A stretch of 64,000 nt of DNA, taken from Dermatemys mawii. Its lineage: Eukaryota > Chordata > Testudines > Dermatemydidae. Shown piece by piece: positions 44,844 to 56,950 of the stretch. The position numbers and the translations under genes are program-made. The notes under the pieces are model-generated. The model saw only the letters and a program-made list of their open reading frames with translations, made no database searches and was not told the DNA's origin. Every line of letters starts with the position of its first letter. Positions within the stretch are counted from its first letter, which is position 1. The stretch spans positions 20,443,326 through 20,507,325 of the forward strand of contig ML677364.1 in assembly GCA_007922305.1 (NCBI GenBank), read 5' to 3'.

Positions 44844-45635
44844 TTGTCCACCAATGGTGAAGGGATAGACTCACCACTGGCACCTCCTTGTGGTCAGATG
44901 TGGCATGGAGCTCTCTCTCCTCAGTGGTCTGCTTCTTCCTGTGACTTAGCCCTCCGGCCAGGTCACCTCAACGTCTCTCCCCTTTCAGAGTAGTCCATGA
45001 ACAAATAATCAAAGGGAATTAACACAAACAAACTTGGGGGAGAGGTGTCGACCTAAGATATGCAACTTCAGCTACGCGAATATCATAGCTGAAGTAGATG
45101 TATCTTAGGTCGACTTACCTGGGCGTCCTCACAGCAACAAGTCGACCACTGCTGCTCCCCTGTCGACTCCGCTTACGCCTTTCGCGGTGGTGGAGTTCCG
45201 GAGTCAATGGGCGGAGCACTCGGGGATCAATTTATTGCGTCTACACTACATACAATAAATCGATCCCCGACAGATTGACCACTACCCGCCGATCCAGCAG
45301 GTAGTGTAGACTTACCCTGAGCTAGTAAGAGGGAAAATGGAATGCCTCCCTCTCAGGGTGTATCAGCATCTGGTCCTCCTTTCTCTGAGGGAGGGACCTT
45401 CAGGCAGTGGTTGACTGGGAAGTTCCTGCCTTCAGGCAGCCCTCTCTTCAGGCGCTGGTGGGTTGCAAATCAGCTCCCTTCCCTGGTCTGCCCACAAGTG
45501 AGATGTTCTGCTTCCTTTTAAACTCCTCCTCCAGCCTGTGCATGCATAGCTCTCGGGGTGAGGTGGAGCTGGCTGAGCCCAGAGCAGTTCCTTAACCCTT
45601 TGTTGTCCAGCATGGGGTTTGTATATCCCATCACA
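44844..45635 (-). mobile_element. 5' LTR of the minus-strand gypsy element, split by a Harbinger-like MITE
   Basis: Read on the minus strand, the LTR starts TGTGATGGGATATACAAAC at 45635, holds TTTAAAAGGAAGCAG (TATA-like, near 45520) and ends near 44844 after AAGGAGGTGCCAGTGGTGAG, like the end of the solo LTR at 40.9 kb. The stretch 45043-45317 inside it is a separate insertion. The Gag start lies about 100 bases downstream. Confidence 0.6.
45043..45317. mobile_element. Harbinger-like non-autonomous element with internal hairpin
   Basis: The right end GGTAGTGTAGACTTACCC matches the GTGTAGAC terminus of the other Harbinger-like units. The left part (45049-45114) is a hairpin: TCGACCTAAGATA faces TATCTTAGGTCGA, and TTCAGCTA faces TAGCTGAA. 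The expected left terminus seems to be missing. Confidence 0.55.
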
Positions 45636-45639
45636 GAGC

Positions 45640-47560
45640 CTCATACATTTTTGCTCATTATACTGAGATACATAGGAGATGGTAACTGGTTGAAAGACAG
45701 TATTTTTTTTTCCAAAACAGCTGGTCAGTAAGCATTTTCTTTCCATAGCCCATCATCCTAGTACAAATGACAGATAGGAGCCATTAAACTCCCTTGATCT
45801 TTATGTTTGTGAGGGATCTTTAGTCCCATGGAAACCTTGCCAGATTGATAGCTGTCAGATCAAGCCTCTGATAGTTTACACAATAGACTGAAATGGCTCC
45901 ATAATTTCAGCTTCCTTTTGTGTGGAAGGTTATTTTTTTCCATCTCTTGACTTTCTCTCTCTCTTTAAAATTATTATTTAACTACAATTTCAAATGAAAG
46001 GGGAAATGAATACACAAAATATTAATTATTTTAAGGTTGTGACAATGCAGACAAAAGGAAATTCAAAGTTACAGTCAGGATTCTGACCTTGTATCTGATC
46101 CTTGTTCTGTGTTGCTTAAAGGTAGCCTGACTCCTAGATCAGTGCGTGATCAGTTACTAACAACATGTTCTCAAATGCCTGTGCACAAGTAAATGATGGA
46201 CCTGTAGATTCCACTTTGATTGTTCTTGGTTTTGTTGGTTTGTTTTAAAACTTTACTAAGAGTTAAAGATCAGGTGGTGTGTGTTCACACCTGATTTCCC
46301 AGCTGACTGCAATGCCTGATTCATTATGTTTGAGAGATTCACTCAGTGTAATCTGAGGAATATGGATCTTATGAGAAGATGATTTCAATTCATTCATTGC
46401 AAAAGGCAAAACATATTCCCCCTGGAAATACATAATGCGGATCACATCTGGCACTGGAGATGACGACCTATTCCCTGTATAAGCCTTACTAAAAACTGCC
46501 TGGCTTTTCATTTTCCATCTTGTCAATCTAAGCTTCCATGTTCAGCATCTAGCTAAAACATCATTAAACTAACTGGGTTTTCTGCCACTCTGAACAAACT
46601 TACAGTGCAGATATGTCAACTCATTTTTGACTGAGTATGAGACAGAAGTAGGAACTGTTTCAAGTACTAGACAGAGGTATAAAAGGCTCCAACAGGTAGA
46701 AGAATATTAACAGTTTTGTTCCTCTACTTAGGGGTTATGGAAAGCTGTGTCTATTTCTGAGGTATCTCTGACTGTCTCCAATTAAGGGTAACACGTGATC
46801 TTTAAACAAATCAGACAAGCGTGGAAAAATTTTAATCCCTGAATGAATAAATCCCCTGGGGGACCTGGCTACAGAAAAAAATCAATGGATAATTCTATTA
46901 GGTCTCACTGTGAGTAAGATACCAACTGCCTTCTATAATGAACCTTTAAGCCACAAACCTTGTCATAATAGTTTATCACATTTGTATGAGCAGCCATAAG
47001 TATGGGAAGCCTGATTACACCCAGAATGTCATCTGCTCACAATGGCTGTGAGAACTAAATTTTGCTCAAGCATCTCACAGTTATGGTTATGATCTAATAG
47101 GAAACAAAATAAGATAGTAATGATGTTAAGTCTGCTCTCTTTTGAATGTGTGTATGTCCCAGGGAGTTTACTTTTTATTCCCTACCCTTTAAGGCTCCAT
47201 ATCCCTGTGACCTGCTTTCTGCCCAATAAATATTAGCTGGGACTCCTTTAGAGGTTTACAGGGTTTCTCCCAGATCCCTTCATAGTAGTAAGTGGTCTTT
47301 TCTGCTCTAATGACTTGAATCACTCCCTGCTAAAGGGTGAGAAATCACACACAGGTCTCTCATTTGACTGGGCAGAGCATCAATACCAAGAGTCTCATAA
47401 CAGAACTTAAAATGCAAATAATCACAAACAGGAGTTATTGGAGCGCCAGAAAATTAAAGGTATTTCTGACAGACACTTTTCTCCCTCTAAAATACTCCAG
47501 CCACTGACATCTTTCAATATAATAACAGAATCACTTGTGTTGGAAGAGACCTCCAGCAAC
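45640..47560. other. Intron, nothing recognised
   Basis: No gene is supported. AT-rich sequence with a CT-rich run near 45945-45965. Confidence 0.5.
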
Positions 47561-47565
47561 TTATA

Positions 47566-47743
47566 TAGGACCAGATTTTCAGAGGTATTTAGGTGTGTAA
47601 AGATTTAGGCGTTTACTGAGATTTTCAAAAGCACCTAAGGAAGAGTTAGGCGCTGATCCCACATATATGCTACTGAAAACCCACAAGGCACTTATTTGCC
47701 TCTTTAGGCACCTAAAATACTTTTGAATATCTGTCCTCTAGTC
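47566..47743. repeat. Palindromic MITE
   Basis: CCAGATTTTCAGAGGTATTT at the left faces TTAGGCACCTAAAATACTTT and TGAATATCTGTCC at the right. The centre holds TTTCAAAAGCACCTAAGG. This is a common sauropsid MITE pattern. A CR1-like phrase, TTGGAAGAGACCTCCAG, precedes it at about 47539. Confidence 0.65.
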
Positions 47744-47993
47744 CCTCCTGTTACTTTATGGAATAAGAAGATTAGAATGTTATAAATATAGTAATTCTAT
47801 TACAATCAAAATGTTAATAATTTTCACATATTTCTACTTGAAGACATTCATTCAAATTCAGACTGGAGCAAGTAAATACAGCTCCCTTGGAAACCTTTGA
47901 ACCAAATTCTGCAGTGTTTTAAATGACAGTGTGAACTGGTCAGAAGACAGAAGTGGGGCCAAGTAGTTTAACTTGTACCAAATGGCATACAGC

Positions 47994-48115
47994 TAAGGTG
48001 ACCAGACAGCAAGTGTGAAAAATCAGGGCAGAGGTGAGGGATAATAGGATCCTATATAAGAAAAAGACCCAAAAATCAGGACTGTCCCTATAAAATCGGA
48101 CATCTGGTCACCCTA
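47994..48115 (-). mobile_element. hAT-like MITE, TAGGGTGACCAGA family (copy 3)
   Basis: It starts TAAGGTGACCAGACAGCAAG and ends GACATCTGGTCACCCTA. The flanks catacagc (47986-47993) and catacaga (48116-48123) agree in 7 of 8 bases. Confidence 0.92.
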
Positions 48116-48123
48116 CATACAGA

Positions 48124-49595
48124 AGAAGCGCTTTTCGGAAAGTAACTGAAAGACAACCAGTAATTTAAAGGGAACATGTTTACTGATCCATATACTCAGC
48201 ATTCTGTACTCTCAACATTCAGAAAGTGTAAAACATCATGTACATTGACTGCTTCACTTGTGTACTAGGGGAATAAAGCAAACATTTTAAAGAATCATTT
48301 TTCTTATAATATAGCTCAGCATTCAATATTACAGAACAATATATAATTAAGTAGAACATACTGTCAGTAAAGTATTTTACATCTACTTACAACTCATTTT
48401 GGGCAAATAAGTGAAAAAGGTCTAAAGCTATGAGACAAAGGCACATGTTTATGACTTCATGAGGTACCGAGGGCTGAGATTTGTGAAGAATGTGACTGAT
48501 AAAAGTGCAAGCAAGGGAACACCTGACCAGGCCAGCAGGTTAATCCCGAACTGCCTCCCACGATTCTCCAGATGCCAGGAGACCCCCACTGCTCCTTGCT
48601 TAGCTGCCAAGATTTCCATCTTCCCTCTGTGTGAATCTATTTATTCAATAGATGTAGGCATTTTCAGTTCAATATTCTGCACTACATTTAAAATAGATGG
48701 GTAGAAGAAAATTAATTTAATATCTAAGTTACACAGAGATTATGGCAATGATTATATTTATACTTAATTTACATATTTATATTTAATTCAATTGAAAAAA
48801 AACTCCATTTTAAATTTACCTTAAGCTGTCAGTGCATCTTTAGCCTTCTGCACTATAGTGTAATAGATCCCAGAGCCCCTAAGTATAGAGTTCAAATCAC
48901 GATTGCTACTGAGTGAACTGGGCCTTGGCTATTAGTTAAACACCCACTATTTAAAGGGTGGAGTGAGGAAAATAAAATCCCCAGAACCCAAAATTGCACG
49001 ATGGAGGGGGGAGGAGAGGAAAGATTCCAAATGAGTTCTGTTGGCCTGATGGTAAACAGAGGTCCACAGGAAATCCATATATCTACCTTCCTTAAGGGAC
49101 AATTAACCCTAAGAAACATGATAGTGAAATGGTGCCAAAGTGCTCTCCTTCACTGAACATTTTGTTTGAGCTTAAGCTGAGCTTTATTTTCTATGTAATA
49201 GTGCATTATGTTAAATCCCTGCAATAAGAAGAGACATACTTATTATTTTGGGGCTGTTACAGTGACTTTTGGAAGCACAGTAAATTAACTTATGTTTAAA
49301 TTTGCATTTACTTTGGGATTATTAATTGTATTTCAGAGTCTGCAGAGTTATAGAAGGAGAAATGAATGTGTTAAAATCCTAGCAAAACTAGCTTTGGTCT
49401 GCTGATTTGAGACAAGAATCATTGTGCTCAAATTAGCATATGTTAATATTTCTCAGCAAACCAAAACAAACATGTTCAGTTCAACAGCACCTAGAGCCTG
49501 GGGAAGGCACTTTTAGGCATCTGAATACAGAAAGATAAATGATTTTGGTGTCTTGAACCAAAGCTAGCTCCCTGCTCCCAAGTGAGCAGACCCCA
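48124..49595. other. Intron, nothing recognised
   Basis: AT-rich, no supported gene. A 75-codon and an 81-codon frame here have no motif. Confidence 0.5.
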
Positions 49596-49599
49596 AAGG

Positions 49600-49890
49600 G
49601 CAGCAGAACTGATGCATTACAGCTGTGCAGGGGTTTGGACAGCAGAGGGTCCATGCAGGGGTGGCGGGAGGAATCTTCACCCTCTGTACCCTCCAAAGGA
49701 TCTCCATTCACAGTAGCTCTGAGCTGGCTTTTGGCCAGTGTGGGGCTGCCACAGATCAACTCCTGTTAGTACTCTGCAGCCTGAAGTGGGACAGCATGGG
49801 TGGGATTACATGATGTGGTTGCCTGCAATAGCAGGGGATTGGACCCGATGTTCCAGTAGGTCCCTTCCAGTCTTATGTTCTTATGACTCC
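49600..49890 (+). mobile_element. CR1 LINE 3' end
   Basis: The tail reads GCAGGGGATTGGACCCGATG, then AGGTCCCTTCCAGTCTTATG and a short TTCTTATGA repeat, the standard CR1 3' end. The upstream limit is uncertain. Confidence 0.7.
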
Positions 49891-51394
49891 ATCATTTGAT
49901 GCCTTTGGAAAACTCATGGACAATGCCCATGTATTCAGTCTTAGCACAAAGAGGGAGAATTTGGCCCTATATCATTAGCTCTGGATGATACAGCAGTGTT
50001 AGTGTAGTATCTATAATGCAGCTTTGTCACCACAATAAATATTTGGCAGAGATGTTTTGATTATTTAATCATATTTTGCTTCTTCAACAGTTCAATACCC
50101 CATCTTTGCCATTATAGATATATCTTCTTTTCTATCAATTGTTTAATAAACTTTCATCATGACTATAAATAATATATCTGTAAAATATGTAACATTCAAA
50201 ATGCTGTTGGTATCCCCTCCTGTTGGAGGGAATGGCGTGGAATGTCACTAGTACTCTGATCCTGCAATGAGCACCAAGTGAGCAAACTGCTCTGTCTGGG
50301 TGGAGCTCGTTCCTCGATCAGGGGACATTGATTTTCCTCCCACTCCCACCCTCCTGCATATGTAAATCAGAAGTAACTCTGCCAAAGCCAATAGGGCTAC
50401 ATCATTGTGAGAGAACAATCAGGCTTAACAACTTGGAAGAATATATACAGATATTTTAAAAGCTTTTTTTAATTTAAAAGGGGAGCTTGCAAAATGACAA
50501 CAACAAAGAAACAGAAATGCAAATTTTCTATTATGTCTTGCTTTATAATAGTCAAACAAATTAATGACCTAGCAATAAAAGCAAGCAAAACTCTTGCTTC
50601 ATTGCCCAATCAACATGAATGCGCCTGCTCCCTTCCATATGATAAGGCCACAGAGATATCATGAAATTGCTTTCTTTCAATGATTAAAAGGCAAGTGCCT
50701 ATAATAATGATGCCATTTTCTTCCCGCTAATCTAATCTTTGCCCTGTGGAAACTGCTGATGAGAGCTCACGTCTACCCTGAAATTTACATAAAAACTATA
50801 TAGTTCTTGTTTTTGGAAAACGACTGATCCCCTGAGGTTAGTTGCATAGAGAAACAAGGTCTGGAAAATTATTGCAATGGAAATGATTGATCTTAATATA
50901 AGGTTATCTAACAGAATTTACAATGTATGGTTACCATTTCTGGAGTTTGAAAAAAATAAATATACAGACAATAATATGAGGCTGACCAAATATAAATGGG
51001 TCTTTTAAAGGTGGCAAATACAGGGGATAAACAGAAGTGAAACCTGGCAAATGATTCCCATCTGAAGGGACATATACAACCAGCTGCTATGACGTGATTT
51101 TTATTATGTGATTTACAGAGGCAAAAAGGTAGAAGGGAAAAATTTCTGGAAGGTCTCGTGCGTAAATCAAAGTAACTATTTACATTTAGATGAAGTGTGC
51201 AGCGGATTACAGACTAGACCTTCTAAGCTGATATTCGTGTTGTCACTAGCTACAGACCTGAGTCCGTCATTATATTCTGCAGATTGAAAAGGTGGAATTA
51301 AAAGGCAAGATGTGGGAATTATTATGAATATGATTTAAAATCCTTAGGTGGAAATGTGAATTTATTATCTGAGAGGTAATAAGGTTAAAAATCT
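49891..51394. other. Intron, nothing recognised
   Basis: AT-rich, without supported features. Confidence 0.5.
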
Positions 51395-52047
51395 TTATAA
51401 TTTAAATGATTTTTTTTGCTGTTTGTGTATGTTAATAGTTACAAAATAGAATTTACAATCAAACTTTTAAAAAAATGCAGTGACAGAGAGGGTTTTTTTT
51501 TAAAAAAAAATAAATCTAACAGATAGTAGCCAGTATTTAAGTATAGCAATTAAATTACACCATACTTGTATTTTATTGCAAAAAAGTGACTGGTTTTACA
51601 ACTGAAACACCAAAACAATTTAAGAATGTGAAGTAGTGACTTTATTAGCAATATATTGCTAATACTATACTTTATATGTATTTATACTATACTATACTTT
51701 ATATCTATACTTTATACTTTACTATGCTATACTTTATTAGCAATATAATTTATTAGCAAAATATTGCTTTATTAGCAATATTTTACAATTATTTTATAAT
51801 TTAAATGATTTTTTTGCTGTTTGTGTATGTTAATAGTTACAAAATAGAATTTACAATCAAACTTTTAAAAAAATGCAGTGACAGAGAGGGTTTTTTTTTA
51901 AAAAAAAATAAATCTAACAGATAGTAGCCAGTATTTAAGTATAGCAATTAAATTACACCATACTTGTATTTTATTGCAAAAAAGTGAGTGGTTCTACAAC
52001 ACCAAAACAATTTAAGAATGTGAAGTAGTGACTTTCTTAGCAATATT
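51395..52047. repeat. Local tandem duplication with AT-rich spacer
   Basis: 51395-51650 and 51794-52047 are nearly identical over about 250 bases (starting TTATAATTTAAATGATTTTT and passing GCAGTGACAGAGAGGG and CAGATAGTAGCCAG), offset by about 399 bases. Differences are a few indels and substitutions. The spacer 51651-51793 is a run of TATACTATACTTTATA-like units and TTATTAGCAATAT repeats. Confidence 0.92.
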
Positions 52048-52593
52048 TTACAATGCATGTACACAACCTCCTCTGAGATCTTACAGTACAGTTTCAGGAT
52101 GCATGCAGATTTTTCTGTAAAAATTTTTCGCAACTTACTCTTGATACAAGTAGTTATACAAACATGAGAGAGAAAGCCATAGCTTTTCAGCACTACAAAA
52201 CAAACCTCAGAGCTGTACACACCTTGCACAGTTTAAAGGAAATGTAGAACATTTGATGAAGATGTAAACTTAGTAGAAGTATAGACTCATACAAATTCAC
52301 TTTCAATGTTTACTATTAAGGTTTAACAATGAAATATAAACTACTCAAAAATCTTCTGCATACATGGAAAATTAAATCTGTAAGTGCCTTGCAAGAGGTG
52401 TCTCTTCTACACCTTAAATTGAAATGTCTGTTGCAACTCAGAATGTTGTAAGTACCTAATTCACTATATGCTTTGCATAAAAAAGCTTTTACCATGGCCC
52501 TGGAGCCTTTTGGCTACATACAAAGAAAAGAAAATACATGTACAAATCTTTCTGGCCTCCTAAAAACTTTGGGAATGAGCCTGCACTTCTTGC
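52048..52593. other. Intron, nothing recognised
   Basis: AT-rich, no supported features. Confidence 0.5.
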
Positions 52594-52601
52594 ATTCTGC
52601 C

Positions 52602-52724
52602 TAGGGTAACCAGATGTCTCGATTTTATAGGGACAATCCCGATTTTTGGATCTTTTTCTTATGTAGGCTCCTATTACCCCCCATCCCTGTCCCGATTTTT
52701 CACACTTGGTATCTGGTCACTCTA
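52602..52724 (+). mobile_element. hAT-like MITE, TAGGGTGACCAGA family (copy 4), perfect 8-bp duplication
   Basis: It starts TAGGGTAACCAGATGTCTCG and ends GTATCTGGTCACTCTA. attctgcc flanks it exactly (52594-52601 and 52725-52732). The 123-base length equals that of copy 2. Confidence 0.95.
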
Positions 52725-53559
52725 ATTCTGCCCCCACTGAAGTTTGTGAAAGTGCCAGGTTTGTAAGAAACACAGAATCAGTGTCAAAAACATATATAGC
52801 TCTCTTTCACTACCCTTCCGAAATAAATTCAATTTAGGTATACATTAGATAATGATTGTAAAAACTATACAGCACATTAGAGGGGGAAATTCTCAAAGGA
52901 GTTACATCAGGGATTAATTTAACCCAAAGGCTTTAAAATGTTCTACATGCTTTAAAAAGGGCCTCATTCTTTGCTGCCTTGCTCTTCATGCGGTCATTTG
53001 CATGTATATAGGTGAGTATAAAATACTACAAGATCAGACTGGTAGCCTCTTACACCTTCTTTCCCCAAGTATACATGACACAAAAGCAGCAAGACAGCAG
53101 CAGTTCCTTTCCAAAGCCTCTGTTCTGAGTGTTACCAGCTAGCACTCAAGAAAGGCATGCAAAAACCTTCTGACAACGCAGAAAGCCTCTCCAATTAACA
53201 GCAATCCCCACACCACCCACTTTGCAAACAATTTTGCTGCCTTATTTTCCTGCCCTCATAACCAGCTCCAGAGAAAGATGTCAGCCACAATACCTTACAG
53301 TGGCATTATTTTAAGCCCTTTCTCTACACGTTCCTTATTCTCCCACCCACAGGTATTGTCACCATTATGTTGTCTATGAGAGCAGGTAGTGCAATGGTGG
53401 GAGATTACAAGAACAATGTTAGTGTAGACAGGGCCCTATAGCAAAGCGTCACCACCTCCTCCCACAACTTTTCCTGCAGAACAACTTTCCCAGCGAGCAG
53501 GGGCGCTGGGACAATGTGCAGAGTGGGGGGCGCTAACAGCCACTGAACCAAACTGTAAA

Positions 53560-54350
53560 CCCTGGATATAATAGGAGCCACTCCAAGCCCGGGGGTGCTG
53601 CAGGCGCCCCCCGCGCCCTAGTTCCAGCACCTGTGCCGGAGAGGCGGGCTGGGCCGTGACTCGCCCTGCTGACTGCACGCGCCATGCAACAGCTGGAGGC
53701 TTGTACTGCGCACACGCTGCTGAGGCGGTTCAGGCCAAGCAGGTTCCTCTCCCTAGGGATGGGGAGACCGGGGTAAGGGAAAGAGGCGGCGGGGGGCGGG
53801 GGTGTCCCTCACAGGGCTCTGGGCCAGCCACCGGGAGCACATCGGGGCTGGCGTGGCAAGGGAGCTGGGTCACCCCGAGAAGTCGCAGGGGAGGCGCCGG
53901 CGCGGCACTCACCTGCCTCCCGCCTGTCAGCCCCAGGCTGCAGCCTAGCCCTGCATCCGCCTCCCGCGAGCGGCTCCCGCGGGGTCGGCGACCTCCAGGC
54001 GAGCGGCAGCCGGGCTCGCCCCGCCCGCCGCGGGAGTCGCGGCGGGACCGGCCCAGGGGAGCTCGCCGCGCTGGAGGCGGAGAACCGGCCCCGCCCGCGC
54101 AGCCGGGCCGAGGAGTCCCCGGGGAGGGGCGGGGAGGAGACGGAGCGGGACGCGGCTGCGGGACTGGGGCTCCAGCCTCCCCTGGCAGGAGCGCGGGGGA
54201 AGCCGCTTCCCGCCAGGCACCAGCCGCGTGACTTTGAAAGAAGTGGGGGGCAGCCCCAGTGCCCGGGGGCCCAACTGGCCGGGGCCTGAAGGCCAATGGG
54301 GAGATTTGGCCGAGCTAGGAGCGCGGGATTTAACCCTCTCCCCTAGTCCT
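53560..54350 (-). promoter_or_regulatory. CpG island, likely promoter of the CRACD-family gene
   Basis: The segment is very GC-rich and full of CG dinucleotides, in sharp contrast to AT-rich flanks, and no transposon ends bound it. Long frames in it on both strands are composition artefacts. A strong minus-strand donor lies inside (CAG followed by GTGAGT, edge 53913), which fits a transcription start upstream of it and a first exon of the minus-strand gene. No TATA box is needed for such promoters and none was identified. Confidence 0.65.
53913..54240 (-). other. Putative non-coding first exon of the CRACD-family gene
   Basis: Only the 3' edge is supported: on the minus strand GGGAGGCAG is followed by GTGAGTGCCG at 53912-53903. 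The 5' edge is unknown and is placed near the middle of the CpG island. The first coding exon found begins with an acceptor, so at least one upstream leader exon must exist; this is the best place for it. Another gene using the same island cannot be excluded. Confidence 0.4.
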
Positions 54351-54559
54351 AGCAACGGGAGGGTCCAAGCCGGGGACTGGAAGCAGCCCAAGGAAAGGGC
54401 CGGTTCTGTGCTGGTGCTTTGGCACCCAGACTTCTGTTTAACGTGACTTCAGGGTGTAACTACCCCGCTGTAGAAAGATAAGAATGACGTGACCTCACTC
54501 TCCCCCGTGCAAGCGGCCCTTAGAAATGACTAGAAAGTTTTTCCTACTCTAACCTTTGG

Positions 54560-54705
54560 AGTAGCAGCCCTGTTAGTCTGTATCCACAATAAGGAGGAGG
54601 AGGAGGACTTGGCACACCTTAGAGATGAAGACATTTATTTGGGCATAAACTTTGCTGTAGCCCACGAAAGCTTATGCTCAAATAAATGTGTTAGTATCTA
54701 ATCTA
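54560..54705. mobile_element. Fold-back Penelope-like 3' end
   Basis: The left half (GTAGCAGCCCTGTTAGTCTG to TGGGCATAAACTTTGCTG) is an inverted copy of the terminal repeat that meets the plus-strand half (GTAGCCCACGAAAGCTTATG, CTCAAATAAATGTGTTAG). Possible short flanks tctaacct and tctaatct (7 of 8) may be target duplications. Confidence 0.65.
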
Positions 54706-54849
54706 AAGCTCCCTTGCTTCAGCTTAAACGCATTTTCTTGTTTTACCTTCAGTCATGTTTGCTGCTCTCCTAGGTGGTTAAAGAGTGGTGTAGTTGCTGG
54801 TGGTTGGGTGCTTGGGCAGGTAGCTGCAGTTGGTAAATGCTGTTAGAGA

Positions 54850-55797
54850 TGGGTCAGTCTAAAACTGGCTGACTGGGCAACAAAATGGCAGATGAAATTC
54901 AATGTTGATAAATGCAAAGTAATGCACATTGGAAAACATAATCCCAACTATGCATATAAAATGATGGGGTCTAAATTAGCTGTTACCACTCAGGAAAGAG
55001 ATCTTGGAGTCATTGTGGATAGTTCTCTGAAAACATCCACACAATGTGCAGTGGCAGTTAAAAAAGCAAACAGAACATTGGGAATCATTAAGAAAGGGCT
55101 AGAGAATAAAACAGAAAATAGCATAATGCCTTTATATAAATCCATGGTATGTCCACATCTTGAATACTATATGCAGGTGTGGTCACCCCATCTCAAAAAA
55201 AGATATATTGGATTGGAAAAGGTTCAGAAGAGGGCAACAAAATGATTAGGGGTATGGAACAGCTTCCATATGAGGAGAGATTAATAAGGCTGGGACTTTT
55301 CAGCTTGGAAAAGAGACAACGAAGGGGGGATATGATAGAGGTCTATGAAATCATGACTGGTGTGGAGAAAGTAAATAAGGAAGTGTTATTTACTCCTCCT
55401 AACACAAGAACTAGGGGTCACCAACTTAAATTAATAGGCATCAGGTTTAAAACAAACAAAAGGAAGTGTTTCTTTACACACAGCACAGTGAACCTATTGC
55501 CTTTTGCCACGCAGAGGGTGTTGTGAAAGCTAGAACTGTAACAGGGTTCAAAAAAGAACTACATAAATTCATGGAGGATAGGTCCATCAATGGCTATTAT
55601 AGCCAGGATTGGCAGGGATGGGATCCTTAGCCTCTGTTTGCCAGAAGCTGGGAATGGGAGACATGGAATGGATCACTTGATGATAACCTGTTCTCTTCAT
55701 TCCCTCTGAACACCTGGCCTTGGCCAGTGTCGCAAGACAGGATACTGGGCTATATGGACCTTTGGTCTGACCCAGTATGGCCTCTCTTATGATCTTA
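54850..55797 (+). mobile_element. CR1 LINE, 5'-truncated, with RT C-terminus and 3' UTR
   Basis: It starts near AAACTGGCTGACTGGGCAAC within the reverse-transcriptase gene. The frame 54892-55245 reads KFNVDKCKVMHIGKHNPNYA, then ERDLGVIVDSSLK and a [14 protein letters not shown] motif, and a frame shift near 55180-55245 leads into 55179-55526 ([20 protein letters not shown]). The 3' UTR ends with TGACCCAGTATGGCC and CTTATGATCTTA. CR1 elements are typically truncated at the 5' end. This copy is fairly well kept but has at least one frame shift, so it is dead. Confidence 0.93.
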
Positions 55798-55883
55798 AGC
55801 TGGAGGCCATCAGTTGGAGTTGCTATAGCAAAGGATAGAGTGGAACCCTTTAGCTACTAAAATATTATTTAAAAATTATAACT

Positions 55884-55983
55884 TAGGGTGACCAGATGTC
55901 CCAGTTTTATAGGGATAGTACAGATTTTGGGGGCTTTTTGTTATATAGACACCTGTTACCCCTCACCCCTGTCCTGATATCAC
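55884..55983 (+). mobile_element. hAT-like MITE, TAGGGTGACCAGA family (copy 5), truncated
   Basis: It starts TTAGGGTGACCAGATGTCCC and follows the family up to CCCCTGTCCTGAT, where the next element begins. The expected right part is missing. Confidence 0.75.
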
Positions 55984-56950
55984 TGCTCTACAGCCAAAAT
56001 GCTTCCAAAATAAATGTAGTCAAACTTTACTAATTCTGGGTCACTGAGAACAAAAATGATGCTTAAAATTGTTGATTGGCTCTAGTTTTCAAGATATGCT
56101 ATTGGGTCAGTATATACGACCCTTGACATGGGAATGGCGGGGATAAGTGAGTTATAAAGGGAAGGGATCTCAATTTAAACCAGAAATGACTAAAATACAT
56201 CTTTGACTGGATGTATGAATAAATCTATGACTGGGTTTGGACAGTACTTGCTTTTCAGGCAAAACAATGAAGGATGCAATCTGAAGCTGGTATTGCGTCC
56301 TACATGATATGAATTGCATCCTGTTATTCCTAGAAGTCATGGATGATGCAATCATAACGAAGCTTACATCCCTCTGCTGAACAAATTGCCCTATATCAGC
56401 TCTAGAAATCATACAGTGTCGTGCTCTCTTATTTGTCAGTGTTTGATTTTGCAAAGGGACACATTTCTGTTTAGCCAAAGTGAGCAGAGATGCCTCGTAC
56501 TTGTGTGAACAGTGCAGATAACTTCTGCTATGTTTGTGGTGAAGTGACTTTTGCATCACAAAAGCGCAGTATAATCACTATGGTTAAAAAAGCCTATCGC
56601 CTTTATTTTGACTGCAAAATTGGAGATCAGGACAAGAGGTGGGCCCCACACATATGCTGCAACACTTGTGCAACAAATCTTCGCCAGTGGTTGAACTGGA
56701 AATGTATGCCTTTTGCAGTGCCAACGATTTGGAGAAAGCCAACAGATCATACCAGCAATTGTTACTTCTGCATGGTGCCTCCAGTTGGGAAAGGTGTGTC
56801 AAAGAAGAAAAAGTGGACTGTGCATTATCCAAACATTCCATCAGCTATACGCCCAATACCCCACGGAGAAGGACTGCCGGTTCCTGATGCACCAGAATCA
56901 TTCTCACTTGAGTCAGACAAGGAAGTCTCACTTCATTCATGTGAAATTTG
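55984..56950 (+). mobile_element. Truncated second copy of the 557-aa-type element
   Basis: From ACTGCTCTACAGCCAAAATG the sequence runs parallel to the complement of 36761 down to about 35810, including the roughly 500-base leader and the first quarter of the gene. It breaks off after the codons for FSLESDKE. Small differences (for example a 6-base deletion in the cysteine-module region) separate the two copies. Confidence 0.85.

Noticed and set aside
53656..54391. Long arginine-, proline- and glycine-rich frames on both strands
   Set aside because: CpG-island composition leaves few stops. There is no domain, and frames overlap on opposite strands.
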